A stretch of DNA of 64,000 nucleotides from Streptomyces sp. NBS 14/10 (GCF_002224125.1 NZ_NCSM01000057.1:195906-259905), one strand, 5' to 3'; positions 36,253 through 45,172 are shown, numbered from the stretch's first letter. The notes: generated from the sequence alone by a model not told the origin. Translations and numbers: made by a program.

Positions 36253-36392
36253 CCTCCCAGCCACCGGAGAGATCCACACATACCTCAAAGGCGTTCGTCG
36301 AGCTCTCCGGGACCGCTGTGCACAGCACAGAGGCGAGAACCTGCATCGTCAGGGCCATCGACGCCCTGGGGTGACCTGCCAGACTCTCCCGC

Positions 36393-36962
36393 ATGGACGC
36401 AGGGGTGGCAGCAGTACTGGGCGCGTTAGCAGGGGCGGTAGCCACGACGGGGGCGGCACTCGCTACGGGATGGTCCGCGCGAGAACAAGCGAAGATTACG
36501 GCGCGAGGCGAACACCGTCGACAGCGCCGTGACTCACGACAAGCAGTCTACGAGGAGTTCATAACCACAGCATCGGCTCAGGAAGCGCAGGCTGCCCGCT
36601 TCTTCCTCGCCCCGGTCCCGACAGACGAGCAAGGGCTGGACCTTGCGCTCAGAGGCTCGGGAAACGCCGATACCGAAACCCTATGGAACGAATCCCACCG
36701 GCTCTGGATAGAGCTACTAAAGCTCTCAATACGAGTAAAGCTGGCTGGACCTCAAATGATGAGCGAAGCGGCAAGCGCTGTGTGCGATTGCTCTCACGAC
36801 GTCATGGATGCAACCATGACCGTCAGCCACGGGCTTATCGGCGGAGACTCCATCTCAGTGAGGTTCGAGAAGGGCCGCGAACGCTGGGTGAAGTTGGACA
36901 ATGCAATAGATGATTTCATCGATAAGGCGCGCATCTCACTGGACGATGACGGCACTGATTAG
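36393..36962 (+). CDS. Hypothetical single-pass membrane protein
   Basis: The 189-residue protein starts with a membrane segment (VAAVLGALAGAVATTGAALA), then a basic helix (SAREQAKITARGEHRRQRRD) and a soluble helical region to an acidic end (ISLDDDGTD). The layout resembles other island-borne Streptomyces hypothetical proteins. A TTA codon (36426-36428) makes it potentially dependent on the bldA tRNA. Codon use is less GC-rich than in the core genome. Confidence 0.65.
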   Translation: MDAGVAAVLGALAGAVATTGAALATGWSAREQAKITARGEHRRQRRDSRQAVYEEFITTASAQEAQAARFFLAPVPTDEQGLDLALRGSGNADTETLWNESHRLWIELLKLSIRVKLAGPQMMSEAASAVCDCSHDVMDATMTVSHGLIGGDSISVRFEKGRERWVKLDNAIDDFIDKARISLDDDGTD

Positions 36963-37090
36963 AAGAGTAGCTCGGATTACCACTCCGTAGCAGCTCCACC
37001 ACAGGTGAGGCCAGCGCCCCTCGTCGGTAACCCAGGCTTCCCAAGCTAATGGGCCTCGTACGGCTGGGTCAGCGCCGCTTGCTTCGGTCA

Positions 37091-37236
37091 CCATGCCGGC
37101 GGACTGGTCGAGGTTGAACGCAGAGCCCGGAGCCGACGGAACCCAGCCCTCTCGCAAGGCAAGCCGGACAGCCGCAGCCAGCGGTAGCCACACCGTCGAC
37201 AACGATCCGGCGTGATCCCTTGCGGACCAGTGCCAT
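37091..37236 (-). pseudogene. Frameshifted hypothetical gene remnant
   Basis: ATG 37236 begins MALVRKGSRRIVVDGV, and in another frame the sequence reads LAAAVRLALREGWVPSAPGS followed by AFNLDQSAG. These halves look like the start and end of one Streptomyces hypothetical protein whose middle is deleted, so the gene is dead. Confidence 0.5.
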
Positions 37237-37420
37237 GGCATCCCTTTCGACAGCGCCGATGCTAGCGAGCCCAGCCCCGCCGTCAGTCTCAGTTTCCGTC
37301 TCATTCAGCGCCGCCCGCAGCCGTATAGACGGACCAACCGTAGCCGCGCCCACGACCGGACGCCTATGAACATTTCTTAATGCCATGTCCGCAGTCGGCA
37401 AAGACCCCGAATCTAGCCAC

Positions 37421-38026
37421 CTATGGTTCGGGGGTTCTCACACGGCGCCCCCTTTGAGCGCGCCGCCTGACCAACTGTTCGTCGATATCGTTGATGAAGA
37501 GAGCCAGGAGATCCCCCTCTTGCACTTTTCTGCCGCTGTGCCCAAAGTCTTGGCGAATTGCAGACAAGAGCTCCTCAAAGCTAAACACTGTATCCTCAGA
37601 TGCGAGAACTTGCGCTTCTCGCTTGAATTTGGACCAGGCAATCAGAACATCGTCAGAAGCCCACGTAATTAGATCTGGCGTAATTTCCCACAGGAACTGC
37701 GCTACCTGGTTTTCATTCGATGAATCGGGGTTCAGTACCGTCCCCATGAGGCCGCTTACCAGCTTAGTGTAAACGGGTATTTTACTGGCCCGAATCTCTG
37801 CTTCGATAGCTTTCTTACGTTCTACGTAGCGCCCGACGACCAACGTAAAAACGGTTACGAGAACCGTCGCCATTGCGGTTACCGCTGCGGCGGCAACTGT
37901 AGGGTTTACGCCGTGAAAAACTTGATGCCCCACGTACCTCGCCAGAAATGCTACGGCCTCCACCGCACCGAACAGTAAAGCAGCAAGGACTGCGAGACTA
38001 CCGATGCCCTTCATGAATGCACGCAT
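37421..38026 (-). CDS. Membrane protein, two spans, low-GC gene
   Basis: The 201-residue protein has two N-terminal membrane segments (SLAVLAALLFGAVEAVAFLA and TAMATVLVTVFTLVVGRYVE), then a helical cytoplasmic domain (EEIxx-type, FSFEELLSAIRQDFGHSGRK) and a basic end. The gene is markedly AT-richer than the window, a sign of transfer. Function unknown. Confidence 0.65.
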   Translation of the reverse strand: MRAFMKGIGSLAVLAALLFGAVEAVAFLARYVGHQVFHGVNPTVAAAAVTAMATVLVTVFTLVVGRYVERKKAIEAEIRASKIPVYTKLVSGLMGTVLNPDSSNENQVAQFLWEITPDLITWASDDVLIAWSKFKREAQVLASEDTVFSFEELLSAIRQDFGHSGRKVQEGDLLALFINDIDEQLVRRRAQRGRRVRTPEP

Positions 38027-38578
38027 GGGTGCACTGTGGCACGAAGTTCGGTGCCGACGAAACGGAATCGTCAGAAGTGAGGGCAGCAGTCAGTCGGCTA
38101 CACACGGGTCTTCGTAGTGTGGGCAGAGGGTAGGCCACCTGTCCGTCGCCTAGCCGATCGGCCGGATGAGCGATCGGAGGCTTGCCCAGTACCGGAGCGG
38201 TTCCGCTGACAGCCAAAGCTGACATCAACGACCACGGACGGCGGCGACAGCCATCAGCTACGTGTGGCATCGGCGCCCGCGGCAGACCAGCCAGGCCGAG
38301 CGGAGGTCGAACTCCCAAGTCGGTGGCCAGTGAGTGCTGTACAGCAGGGAAGTACAGCAGCCACCTCAACCACAGTCGACCGACACCTGCCCCTGTCGAC
38401 CGGCTGACCAGCAGACCTCAGCGACTGCCCCCGCCTGTAGTTCGGAACGAAGGGGTCAGGCTTCTCCTTGCCTCAGAGGCCGCATGATCACCATCGAACC
38501 CAGCCCAACCGGGCGGGCGGGCGACCCGGGCTGAACTGCGGATCGAAGAGAGGCGGCAGACCGCACTAAGGTGCCGCC
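38027..38578. other. 552-bp stretch without clear gene
   Basis: No convincing gene. It holds a GTACAGCAG-type repeat at 38339-38363. Confidence 0.45.
38339..38363. repeat. GTACAGCAG-type repeat, copy 3
   Basis: TGTACAGCAGGGAAGTACAG carries two direct GTACAGCAG units, closely similar to the sequence at 11036. Confidence 0.5.
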
Positions 38579-38839
38579 ATGGAGCAGCTTCCGGACCACC
38601 CCGCCCATGGAGTCGACAGCCGGGAAGCCCTGGTGAGCCACATACTCAGCCTGCGGGACGATCTCCTCGAACGAGGCGACGAATGGGAGAACCCCACGCT
38701 TGAGCGCTACCTGGAGGCACTGGCGGCGTGGATCGAGGGATCACCAGGCTGGCATCGATGCTTCGGCCAGGAGATGCCGACGGACGGCGACTGGACGTTC
38801 TTCGCCCGCGCGCTGAGTGCCGCAGTGGTGTACGAGTGA
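38579..38839 (+). CDS. DUF7660-like protein
   Basis: The 86-residue protein contains SREALVSHILSLRDDLLERG, EWENPTLERYLEALAAWIEG and PTDGDWTFFARALSAAVVYE. The WENxxLxxFLEALAAW...GDWTFFARAL pattern is that of a small family common in actinobacteria and often found near polymorphic-toxin immunity genes. AAGGTG lies upstream of the ATG. Function unknown. Confidence 0.75.
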   Translation: MEQLPDHPAHGVDSREALVSHILSLRDDLLERGDEWENPTLERYLEALAAWIEGSPGWHRCFGQEMPTDGDWTFFARALSAAVVYE

Positions 38840-39404
38840 CGGGTGGCTGCTGACGTGCCAGATGCGTGCCAGAGCGAGCGGTGAACCACGGTCAACACGG
38901 GCTACCAGGAGCCCGCGTTCAAGATCGCATCTGGCACCGTTTGCGCAGGTCAATGCGATGATCGGCCGCAATCAACCCGTGATTCCCAAGCTCAGGTCCT
39001 CATGTACGGGACCAGATAGCCTGTCCAACGTGTCGATCCCGGCCGCGATGCCCAGCCCCATGTGCGGAGGGTCCCTAACCAGCGGTGGCATGGTGTTGTC
39101 GAAGCGCGAGGAGGACAGCCAACGCGTGTGCCGCGTGCTCTTCCGCTGCGAGGACCGACACGTCTGGGGAGGTGGGCCGACCACGCGGCCGACGAGCTGG
39201 AACCCTGCCCGCATCCGCAACTCTTCAGACACTGACGTCGCCCAACCGCGCCCACAATCAGGTGCCGCGTCCGTCGCTGTCCGTCTCATTCAACGTGATT
39301 CACGGCCGTTCAGACGAGACCAAGAGCCGTCTTCGAATCGGTGGCCAACTGCCCGTGAACGCAGGTGAACGGCGCCACACGCGCCGCTGACTTCCACCAA
39401 CAGA
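38840..39404. other. Right end of island, no clear gene
   Basis: Only weak reading frames are present. It ends with the GTCTCATTCA repeat (39293-39321) and AGGTGAACG (39363), in the same order as at 31736-31824, then the right tRNA-Ser repeat. Confidence 0.5.
39293..39321. repeat. GTCTCATTCA...TTCAGACGAGACC repeat, copy 2
   Basis: Same block as 31736-31774, placed 70 bp before an AGGTGAACG (80 bp in copy 1). Confidence 0.65.
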
Positions 39405-39475
39405 CTTGGAAAGCGTGTTGGGGGCACCCCCTCACGAGTTCGAATCTCGTATCCTCCGCACCCGCCCAGCAGGGC
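39405..39475 (+). repeat. attR-type direct repeat (tRNA-Ser 3' half)
   Basis: It matches 30491-30561 except for one base in the variable arm (GCACCCC for GCAACCC). No 5' half precedes it, so it is not a working tRNA. Confidence 0.88.
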
Positions 39476-39477
39476 GT

Positions 39478-39514
39478 ACGAAGGGCCCGACCACCCAGTG
39501 GTCGGGCCCTTCGT
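39478..39514 (+). terminator. Hairpin terminator after right repeat
   Basis: ACGAAGGGCCCGACCAC pairs perfectly with GTGGTCGGGCCCTTCGT (17 pairs, 3-nt loop). Confidence 0.9.
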
Positions 39515-39799
39515 CATGCTGCCCGGCCCTCGTTGTCCTGGTTTTTGTCCACAGGTGTTTCCGGGTGTCCCCAGGTGGCGTCGGTCCCCCCGGGCGGCGA
39601 CAGTCGCGGCGCTGACCCACGCTCCGCCCGGGAATCGTTGGCCCCCTCGCCACTTCAGGCGAGGCCGCACCTCAAGGGACGAAGGCGGCGGGGCTCTCAG
39701 GGCGGAGGAACGGCGACCAGAATCGGCGCCAGGCGGCCCCACAGAGATAGGGGTATGTTTTATGGAACCGTACTTCTATATCTTGCTCGGAGGCGGAGC

Positions 39800-41275
39800 G
39801 TGGACAAGCCTGCTGAGATGTTCGACCGGGACTACGAGTGGTCAGCGCTGAGCCGGTTCATCGCCGATCCGCAGCCGGGGGCGACCCTCGGGGTGGTCTC
39901 CGGACGCCGCCGCCAGGGCAAGACGTTCTTGCTGGACGCCGCCTGCCAGGCCACCGGAGGGTTCTACTTCGGTGCGACCGAAGCCGCCGATGCCGAGTCG
40001 CTGCGACGGATCAGCAGCGCACTGACCGCCCACGTCCGCCCTGCCAGCCCGTTCCACTTCGCCAACTGGGCGGAGGCGGTCGACGCGCTGCTCGCCCTCG
40101 GCTCCGGGGGGCCCGTCCCCGTTGTGATCGACGAGTTTCCCTACCTCGCCAAGGCCAACCCGGAGCTGCCCTCGATCATCCAGGAGGCGCTGCGCCCCCT
40201 GCGTGACCAGCGCACCGGCTCCCGCACCCGGCTGCTGCTGTGCGGGTCGGCGCTGTCCTTCATGGGTCGGCTGCTGTCAGGGAATGCCCCTCTGCGTGGA
40301 CGGGCCGGGCTGGAACTGGTCGTCCGCCCCCTCGACTACCGCCTCGCTGCGGAGTTCTGGGGCATCACCGATCCCCACTTGGCCATGAAGGTGCACGCGA
40401 TCGTCGGCGGCACCCCCGCTTACCGGCGCGAGTTCGCCCGCGGCGACACCCCCGAGGGGCCGGACGACTTCGACGACTGGGTCGTCCGCACCGTCCTCAA
40501 TCCCGAGACCCCCCTCTTCCGCGAGGCCCGCTATCTGCTCGCCGAAGAACCCGACCTTCGCGACACCGCCCTGTACCTGTCCGTCCTCGCCGCCGTCGCC
40601 GACGGCAACGCCACTCGCGGGGGTATGGCCGGCTATCTGGAACGCAAGGCCACCGATATCGCGCACCCCATCAATGTCCTTGAAGACGCGGGACTGCTAC
40701 ACCGTGACGCGGACGCCTTCCGCGAAAACCGGCCCACGTACCGCATCGCCGAACCACTGATCGCTTTCTACCACGCCATCATGCGCCCGGTATGGGACCA
40801 GTTGGAGCGCCCCGGCAGCGCTGCCCGAGTCTGGCAGGCCAGTCGTCGTCGCTTCGTCAGCAACGTGCTGGGGCCCCACTTCGAGCAGGTCTGCCGCGAC
40901 TGGGCCCTGCACCACGCCGACCCCGATCTGCTCGGCGGCTTGCCCGCCCGTGTCGGCCATGGAGTGGTCCACGACCCCAAAGCCCGCACCGGCAACGAGG
41001 TCGACGTTGCCGTCGTCGGCATCGCTGACGGACATGCCAAGCCGCCGCTCCTGGCCATCGGAGAAGCCAAGTGGAACGACACGATGGGCGTCGCCCACAT
41101 CGAACGTCTCATGCACATCCGCGAGCTCATCGCTCAGGTCGGCCGCTACGACACCACCCACACTCGCCTGCTGTGCTTCAGCGGAGCAGGCTTCAACGGC
41201 AAGGCGCACGCCGCCGCTCAGAGCTCGCCAAGCATCCAACTCGTCAATCTGGCACGTCTCTACGGCCAGTCGTGA
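39800..41275 (+). CDS. AAA-type ATPase with DUF234-like C-terminal domain
   Basis: The 491-residue protein begins at GTG 39800 after GGAGGCGGA. Walker A is GRRRQGKT (35-42), Walker B PVVIDEFPYL. A winged-helix-like region follows (GGMAGYLERKATDIAHPINV), then a C-terminal domain with EVDVAVVG and GEAKWND, resembling the D...ExK core of PD-(D/E)XK nucleases as found in DUF234. Family members are conserved in archaea and bacteria and are suspected NTP-driven nucleic-acid or conflict proteins. It lies just outside the island's right repeat. An upstream frame extension is low complexity. Confidence 0.8.
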   Translation: MDKPAEMFDRDYEWSALSRFIADPQPGATLGVVSGRRRQGKTFLLDAACQATGGFYFGATEAADAESLRRISSALTAHVRPASPFHFANWAEAVDALLALGSGGPVPVVIDEFPYLAKANPELPSIIQEALRPLRDQRTGSRTRLLLCGSALSFMGRLLSGNAPLRGRAGLELVVRPLDYRLAAEFWGITDPHLAMKVHAIVGGTPAYRREFARGDTPEGPDDFDDWVVRTVLNPETPLFREARYLLAEEPDLRDTALYLSVLAAVADGNATRGGMAGYLERKATDIAHPINVLEDAGLLHRDADAFRENRPTYRIAEPLIAFYHAIMRPVWDQLERPGSAARVWQASRRRFVSNVLGPHFEQVCRDWALHHADPDLLGGLPARVGHGVVHDPKARTGNEVDVAVVGIADGHAKPPLLAIGEAKWNDTMGVAHIERLMHIRELIAQVGRYDTTHTRLLCFSGAGFNGKAHAAAQSSPSIQLVNLARLYGQS

Positions 41276-41396
41276 GCGGCCATGAGCCAGGTCCAGGACA
41301 CAGGCCCGGTGGGCTGCGGAGCCCGCACTGATCTGCCTGGCGTTCCTGGTCATCAATGCCCAGGGCACCCTGCGCGCGCCGCAGAGCCCGCACACG

Positions 41397-41540
41397 TCAC
41401 CTGTGCCGGAGCGTGACCACCGCTGCCACGAGCAGGACCGCGAGCACGATGGCGTACCAGGTGAAGAATTGCGGGGCACGGTTCGCGGCCTCCACCGCTG
41501 GGACCACCGCGCCAAGGACCTCTCCGTGTGCGATGTTCAT
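41397..41540 (-). CDS. Small single-pass membrane protein
   Basis: The 47-residue frame starts MNIAHGEVLGAVVPAVEAAN and ends in a membrane segment (WYAIVLAVLLVAAVVTL) with a basic tail RHR. AGAAGG lies upstream. It may be a real small protein or the leftover end of a larger one. Confidence 0.4.
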   Translation of the reverse strand: MNIAHGEVLGAVVPAVEAANRAPQFFTWYAIVLAVLLVAAVVTLRHR

Positions 41541-41623
41541 CGAGATCGCCTTCTTCTGGGAAAGCGGACCGACCTAAGTACTCTCACCACCGGGAACGGC
41601 TTCATCCATCGCTCTCCCTGGTT

Positions 41624-42649
41624 TCATTGAACACCCCGACCCGCGCCGACATCGTGCGGGCCGCGGAAGGTGGCCCGGTAGGCGCTCGGGGAGGTCCCCA
41701 GGGCGGACTGGAAGTGCTGCCGAAGGTTGGCCGCCGTGCCGAGGCCGGCCTGGGTCGCCACCTGGTCCACCGGCAGGTCCGACTCCTCCAGTAGTTCCCT
41801 GGCGCGTTCGACGCGCTGCTGGGTCAGCCATGTCATCGGTGTCGTGCCGACCTCATCGCGGAAGCGCCGATTGAAGTTCCTGATGCTCATGGCCTGCTGG
41901 GACGCCAGGTCGCCCAGTGTGAGGGGCTGGTGCAGGCGCTGTAGGGCCCAGTGGCGGGCAGCCGCGGTGGAGGCGGAGGACGGGTCCGGTACGGGGTGGC
42001 GTACGTACTGCGCCTGGCCGCCCTCCCGGTGCGGCGGCACGACCGTGCGGCGGGCGACGTCGCCCGCGACCGCTGTCCCGTAGTCGTTCCGGATCATATG
42101 AAGGCACAGGTCGATCCCGGAGGCGCAGCCCGCCGAGGTCAGGACGTCGTCGCCGTCGGTGTAGAGCACGTCCGCGTCCACCTCGACTCCTGGGAACATG
42201 CGCGCGAACTGCTCGGTGTAGCGCCAGTGCGTGGTGGCCGCCCGGCCGTCGAGGAGTCCGGCCGAGGCGAGTACGAAGGCGCCCGTGCAGATCGAGGCGA
42301 TGCGGGTACCGGGGCGGATCCGGGTGAGTGCCTCGGCGAGTGGCGTCGGCAGCCGCGGATCCGTCTGCTCGTAGTCCTCGTACGAGGACAAAACGATCAC
42401 CGTGTCGGCTTCGGCCAGCGCCTCGGGGCCGTGGGGCACATTGACGGTGAAGTCTCCGTCCGTCCGTACCGCTTCTGCCCGTAGCCCGCAGGTGGCGACC
42501 TCGTAGAGCGGCGTCCCGTCGGCCGCGGCGCCCTGTCTGGCCTGCCCGAACAGCTGGTGCACGATGCCCAGCTCGATCGGGAGCATCTTCTGGCGGGCGA
42601 AGACGGCGACGTGATGGCGGGTGGGGTGGGTGAAGACAGCCATGGCCAT
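41624..42649 (-). CDS. GlxA family transcriptional regulator (DJ-1/AraC)
   Basis: The protein of about 340 residues joins an N-terminal DJ-1/PfpI-like domain (VAVFARQKMLPIELGIVHQL; SICTGAFVLASAGLLDGR) to a C-terminal AraC-type double helix-turn-helix (TLGDLASQQAMSIRNFNRRF; PVDQVATQAGLGTAANLRQH). ATG 42649 and ATG 42643 are both plausible starts. It is divergent from an MFS gene with 65 bp between, and probably controls it. An inverted repeat overlaps its own start. Confidence 0.88.
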   Translation of the reverse strand: MAMAVFTHPTRHHVAVFARQKMLPIELGIVHQLFGQARQGAAADGTPLYEVATCGLRAEAVRTDGDFTVNVPHGPEALAEADTVIVLSSYEDYEQTDPRLPTPLAEALTRIRPGTRIASICTGAFVLASAGLLDGRAATTHWRYTEQFARMFPGVEVDADVLYTDGDDVLTSAGCASGIDLCLHMIRNDYGTAVAGDVARRTVVPPHREGGQAQYVRHPVPDPSSASTAAARHWALQRLHQPLTLGDLASQQAMSIRNFNRRFRDEVGTTPMTWLTQQRVERARELLEESDLPVDQVATQAGLGTAANLRQHFQSALGTSPSAYRATFRGPHDVGAGRGVQ

Positions 42650-42676
42650 ATTTTTGCGCAGCACGGCTATATGGCC
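42644..42676. promoter_or_regulatory. Inverted repeat GGCCATAT-N17-ATATGGCC
   Basis: Perfect 8-bp arms (42644-42651 and 42669-42676) flank a T-rich spacer between the divergent regulator and MFS genes, fitting an operator or overlapping promoters. Confidence 0.6.
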
Positions 42677-42714
42677 ACTCGTCGTCCCGCTGAGGTGCGC
42701 ACAGTCTGGAGAAC

Positions 42715-44049
42715 ATGGCTCAGCGGACACAGAACCCACCGGCCGTTCCACAGCCCACGTCATGGCGCCGCCCGCACCGCCCGCACCACGCCTGGATCAT
42801 CGCCGTCGTCGCGGGCGCGGCCATCGTTACGGCCGGCGCCTTCACCACCGTGCCCGGCCTGCTGGTCACCCCGCTGCACGACCAGTACGCCTGGGACCGC
42901 GGCCACATCGCGCTCGCCGCCTCGGTCAACATGATCTTCTTCGGCCTCACCGCACCCTTCGCGGCCGCGCTGATGGACCGCGTCGGCATCCGCCGGGTCG
43001 CCGCCGGCGCCATGCTGCTCATCGCCACTGGTGCCCTGCTCACCAACGTGATGACCTCGGCCTGGCACCTCGTCGTGTACTGGGGCGTGCTGATCGGCCT
43101 CGGCAGCGGTTGCCTCACGATGACCTTCGCGGCACAGATCACCGGCCGCTGGTTCGAACGGCGGCGCGGTCTGGTCACCGGCGCGCTCAGCGCCTCGAGC
43201 CACCTGGGCCAGCTGCTCTTCCTGCCCCTGCTCGCCTGGGCGGTCGACCGCTACGGCTGGCGGCCTCCCGTGGTGACCCTGGCGCTGGTGGCTCTGGCGG
43301 TGTCCGCGCTGGTGTGGCTGCTGCTGCGCGACCACCCCGCCGACATCGGCGGGGCACCGTACGGGGCGAAGGAGTTCGTCCCCAAACCCGCTCCGGCGAC
43401 CGGTGCGGCGCGCCGGGCGGTGACGGTCCTCCGCGACGCCTCGCGGACCGGGACGTTCTGGCTGCTCGCAGGCATGTTCATCATCTGCGGCGCTTCCACC
43501 AACGGCATCATGTGGAGCAACTGGGTCCCCGCCGCCCACGACCACGGCATGCACGCCACCATGGCCGCGTCCCTGCTGTCGCTGATCGGTGTCTTCTCGT
43601 CCCTGGGGGCGCTCGCGTCCGGCTGGCTCACCGACCGCTTCGATCCCCGCCGCCTCCTGTGCCTGTACTTCGCCGTCCGCGCGCTCACCCTCTTGGCGCT
43701 GCCCGTGGTCCTCTCCTCGACGATCCGTCCCTCCTTGATCGCCTTCGTGGTCGTCTACGGACTCGCCGATGTCGCGACCGTCCCTCCGGTGATCGCCCTC
43801 AGCCAACGCGTCTACGGCAACGACGGCCCCATCGTTTTCGGCTGGGCCAACTCTGCCCATCAGCTGGGCGCAAGCGCCTCGGCCTTCCTCGGAGCCACGG
43901 CCCGTGACGTGTTCGGCGCGTATGACGTGGTGTGGATCGCGCTGAGTGCGGTCTGCGTCGTCGCGGCCCTGCTGGCCATGGTCGTAGCACCGGCCGTAGC
44001 ACCGAAGGGATCGAGGATGACGAGTCCTGAAGCGCGTTACGAGTCCTGA
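42715..44049 (+). CDS. MFS transporter
   Basis: The 444-residue protein has about twelve membrane segments in two halves. Between helices 2 and 3 it shows DRVGIRRVAAGA (the MFS motif A region), repeated as DRFDPRRLLCLY in the second half. A short basic N-terminus precedes helix 1. It probably is a proton-coupled exporter or carboxylate transporter; the substrate is not evident. Its divergent GlxA-type neighbour suggests induction by a small molecule. Confidence 0.9.
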   Translation: MAQRTQNPPAVPQPTSWRRPHRPHHAWIIAVVAGAAIVTAGAFTTVPGLLVTPLHDQYAWDRGHIALAASVNMIFFGLTAPFAAALMDRVGIRRVAAGAMLLIATGALLTNVMTSAWHLVVYWGVLIGLGSGCLTMTFAAQITGRWFERRRGLVTGALSASSHLGQLLFLPLLAWAVDRYGWRPPVVTLALVALAVSALVWLLLRDHPADIGGAPYGAKEFVPKPAPATGAARRAVTVLRDASRTGTFWLLAGMFIICGASTNGIMWSNWVPAAHDHGMHATMAASLLSLIGVFSSLGALASGWLTDRFDPRRLLCLYFAVRALTLLALPVVLSSTIRPSLIAFVVVYGLADVATVPPVIALSQRVYGNDGPIVFGWANSAHQLGASASAFLGATARDVFGAYDVVWIALSAVCVVAALLAMVVAPAVAPKGSRMTSPEARYES

Positions 44050-44132
44050 AGGGCGGCCAGGGAGCACCGGCGGCGAGTACCGGCTGCAGCGCGGCCACGG
44101 TTGTCAGCGCGCAGGCGGACCAGGTCGCGGGG

Positions 44133-44576
44133 TCAGGTCCCGTTCGGCGGCGGCTCGGCCGGCGCCATGACCGAGATCGTGCCCTGCGCCACCGCGCACA
44201 GGGTCGCCGTGCCCTCGCCGTCCACGGTGGACAGGTCGCAGCGGCATACGACGCGGGTGCGGCCGGCCCGTACGACCTGTGCCTCGGCCCGCAGCAGCGT
44301 TCCGGCGGCGGGGCGCAGATAGTCGATGGTGAATCCGGCGGTGAGCAGCCGGGCGCCGGCCACTGTGCCCGCGGCGAAGGTCAGGGCGTTGTCCGCGGCG
44401 TAGCCGAGTACGCCGCCGTGCAGGAAGCCGTGCTGCTGGCGCAGGTCGTCGCGGATGTCCAGCTCCAGGGTCGCCGCGCCCTCGCCGAAGGCGACCAGGC
44501 GGGCGCCGAGCAGGTTGCTGAAGGGCTGGGCGGCCAGCAACTTCTGCGCGACCGACAAGTCCAGAATCTCGTCCAT
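44133..44576 (-). CDS. PaaI family thioesterase (hotdog fold)
   Basis: The 147-residue protein has QQHGFLHGGVLGYAADNALT, the HGG-containing hotdog helix of PaaI/YbgC-type acyl-CoA thioesterases, and FTIDYLRPAAG. It probably hydrolyses an aryl- or acyl-CoA. It is divergent from a MarR gene with a perfect palindrome at the promoter, so it is probably repressed by that regulator. Confidence 0.9.
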   Translation of the reverse strand: MDEILDLSVAQKLLAAQPFSNLLGARLVAFGEGAATLELDIRDDLRQQHGFLHGGVLGYAADNALTFAAGTVAGARLLTAGFTIDYLRPAAGTLLRAEAQVVRAGRTRVVCRCDLSTVDGEGTATLCAVAQGTISVMAPAEPPPNGT

Positions 44577-44583
44577 GCCACCT

Positions 44584-44601
44584 CACTTCACTGGTGAAGT
44601 G
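44584..44601. promoter_or_regulatory. MarR-type operator palindrome
   Basis: CACTTCAC-TG-GTGAAGTG is a perfect 18-bp palindrome directly upstream of the thioesterase start in the 65-bp gap to the MarR gene. Confidence 0.75.
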
Positions 44602-44641
44602 ACCCTGCCGCGCGGCTCCCGCGTCTGTCAAGATCGGCCCT

Positions 44642-45097
44642 ATGTCTGAGGCTGAGCCCGAGACCACGCCCCCGCCCGCGTCCGACCAGCGCCTGTTCTT
44701 TCTGCTGCAGCGGGCGGCGCACCAGCTGCGTACGGTCGCGGACCGGCGCTGTCTGGCCGCCGCCGGGGTCACCACGGCGCAGCTCGGTGCGCTGTTCGCC
44801 GTACGCGATCAGCCGGGCATCACCCAGCGGGAGCTCGCGCACGCCCTGGGGCTGCGCGAGTCCGGCGTCACCGCGCTCGTCGCGCGGCTCGCGAAGGCCG
44901 ACCTCGTCGCCAGGCGGGCACACCCGCGCGAGCACCGCGCCGTGGTGCTGGAGCTGACCGACGGCGGGGCCGCCGCCCTCCGGGCCGCCCAGCCGGAAAT
45001 CGAGCGGTTCAACGGCGAGTTGCGGGCCCTGCTCGGCGATCAGGGGTTCGCCCGGACCGCCGCCGCGCTGCACGCGCTCGCCCACTGGGAGTCCTGA
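44642..45097 (+). CDS. MarR family transcriptional regulator
   Basis: The 151-residue protein has the winged-helix core: VTTAQLGALFAVRDQPGITQ, RELAHALGLRESGVTALVAR and the wing HPREHRAVVLELTDGG. Members dimerise and are released from DNA by small ligands. It probably represses itself and the thioesterase through the palindrome between them. Confidence 0.92.
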   Translation: MSEAEPETTPPPASDQRLFFLLQRAAHQLRTVADRRCLAAAGVTTAQLGALFAVRDQPGITQRELAHALGLRESGVTALVARLAKADLVARRAHPREHRAVVLELTDGGAAALRAAQPEIERFNGELRALLGDQGFARTAAALHALAHWES

Positions 45098-45172
45098 CCA
45101 GTCCTGACCATCAGAGGCAAGCGCCTACGAGTCCGTCCAGCCAGGCCTGGTGGCCGCCCCGCATCGGGTTTC

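Larger units (their letters stand above)
30491..39475. mobile_element. Genomic island integrated in tRNA-Ser(GGA), about 8.9 kb, no integrase left
   Basis: A 71-bp segment running from the tRNA anticodon loop past its 3' end (30491-30561) is repeated with one mismatch at 39405-39475, each followed by its own long hairpin terminator. This is the signature of site-specific integration into a tRNA gene. The interior has broken genes, attachment-site remnants and lower-GC patches (36.4-38.0 kb). No integrase, relaxase, FtsK-like or replication gene is visible, so the unit is a decayed or non-autonomous element. Confidence 0.85.

Noticed and set aside
38817..39368. A 183-codon frame at the right end of the island
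   Set aside because: Composition is irregular, it crosses the GTCTCATTCA repeat and no domain is recognisable.
39405..39457. A second tRNA-Ser gene
   Set aside because: Only the 3' half is present; there is no acceptor 5' strand or D arm.
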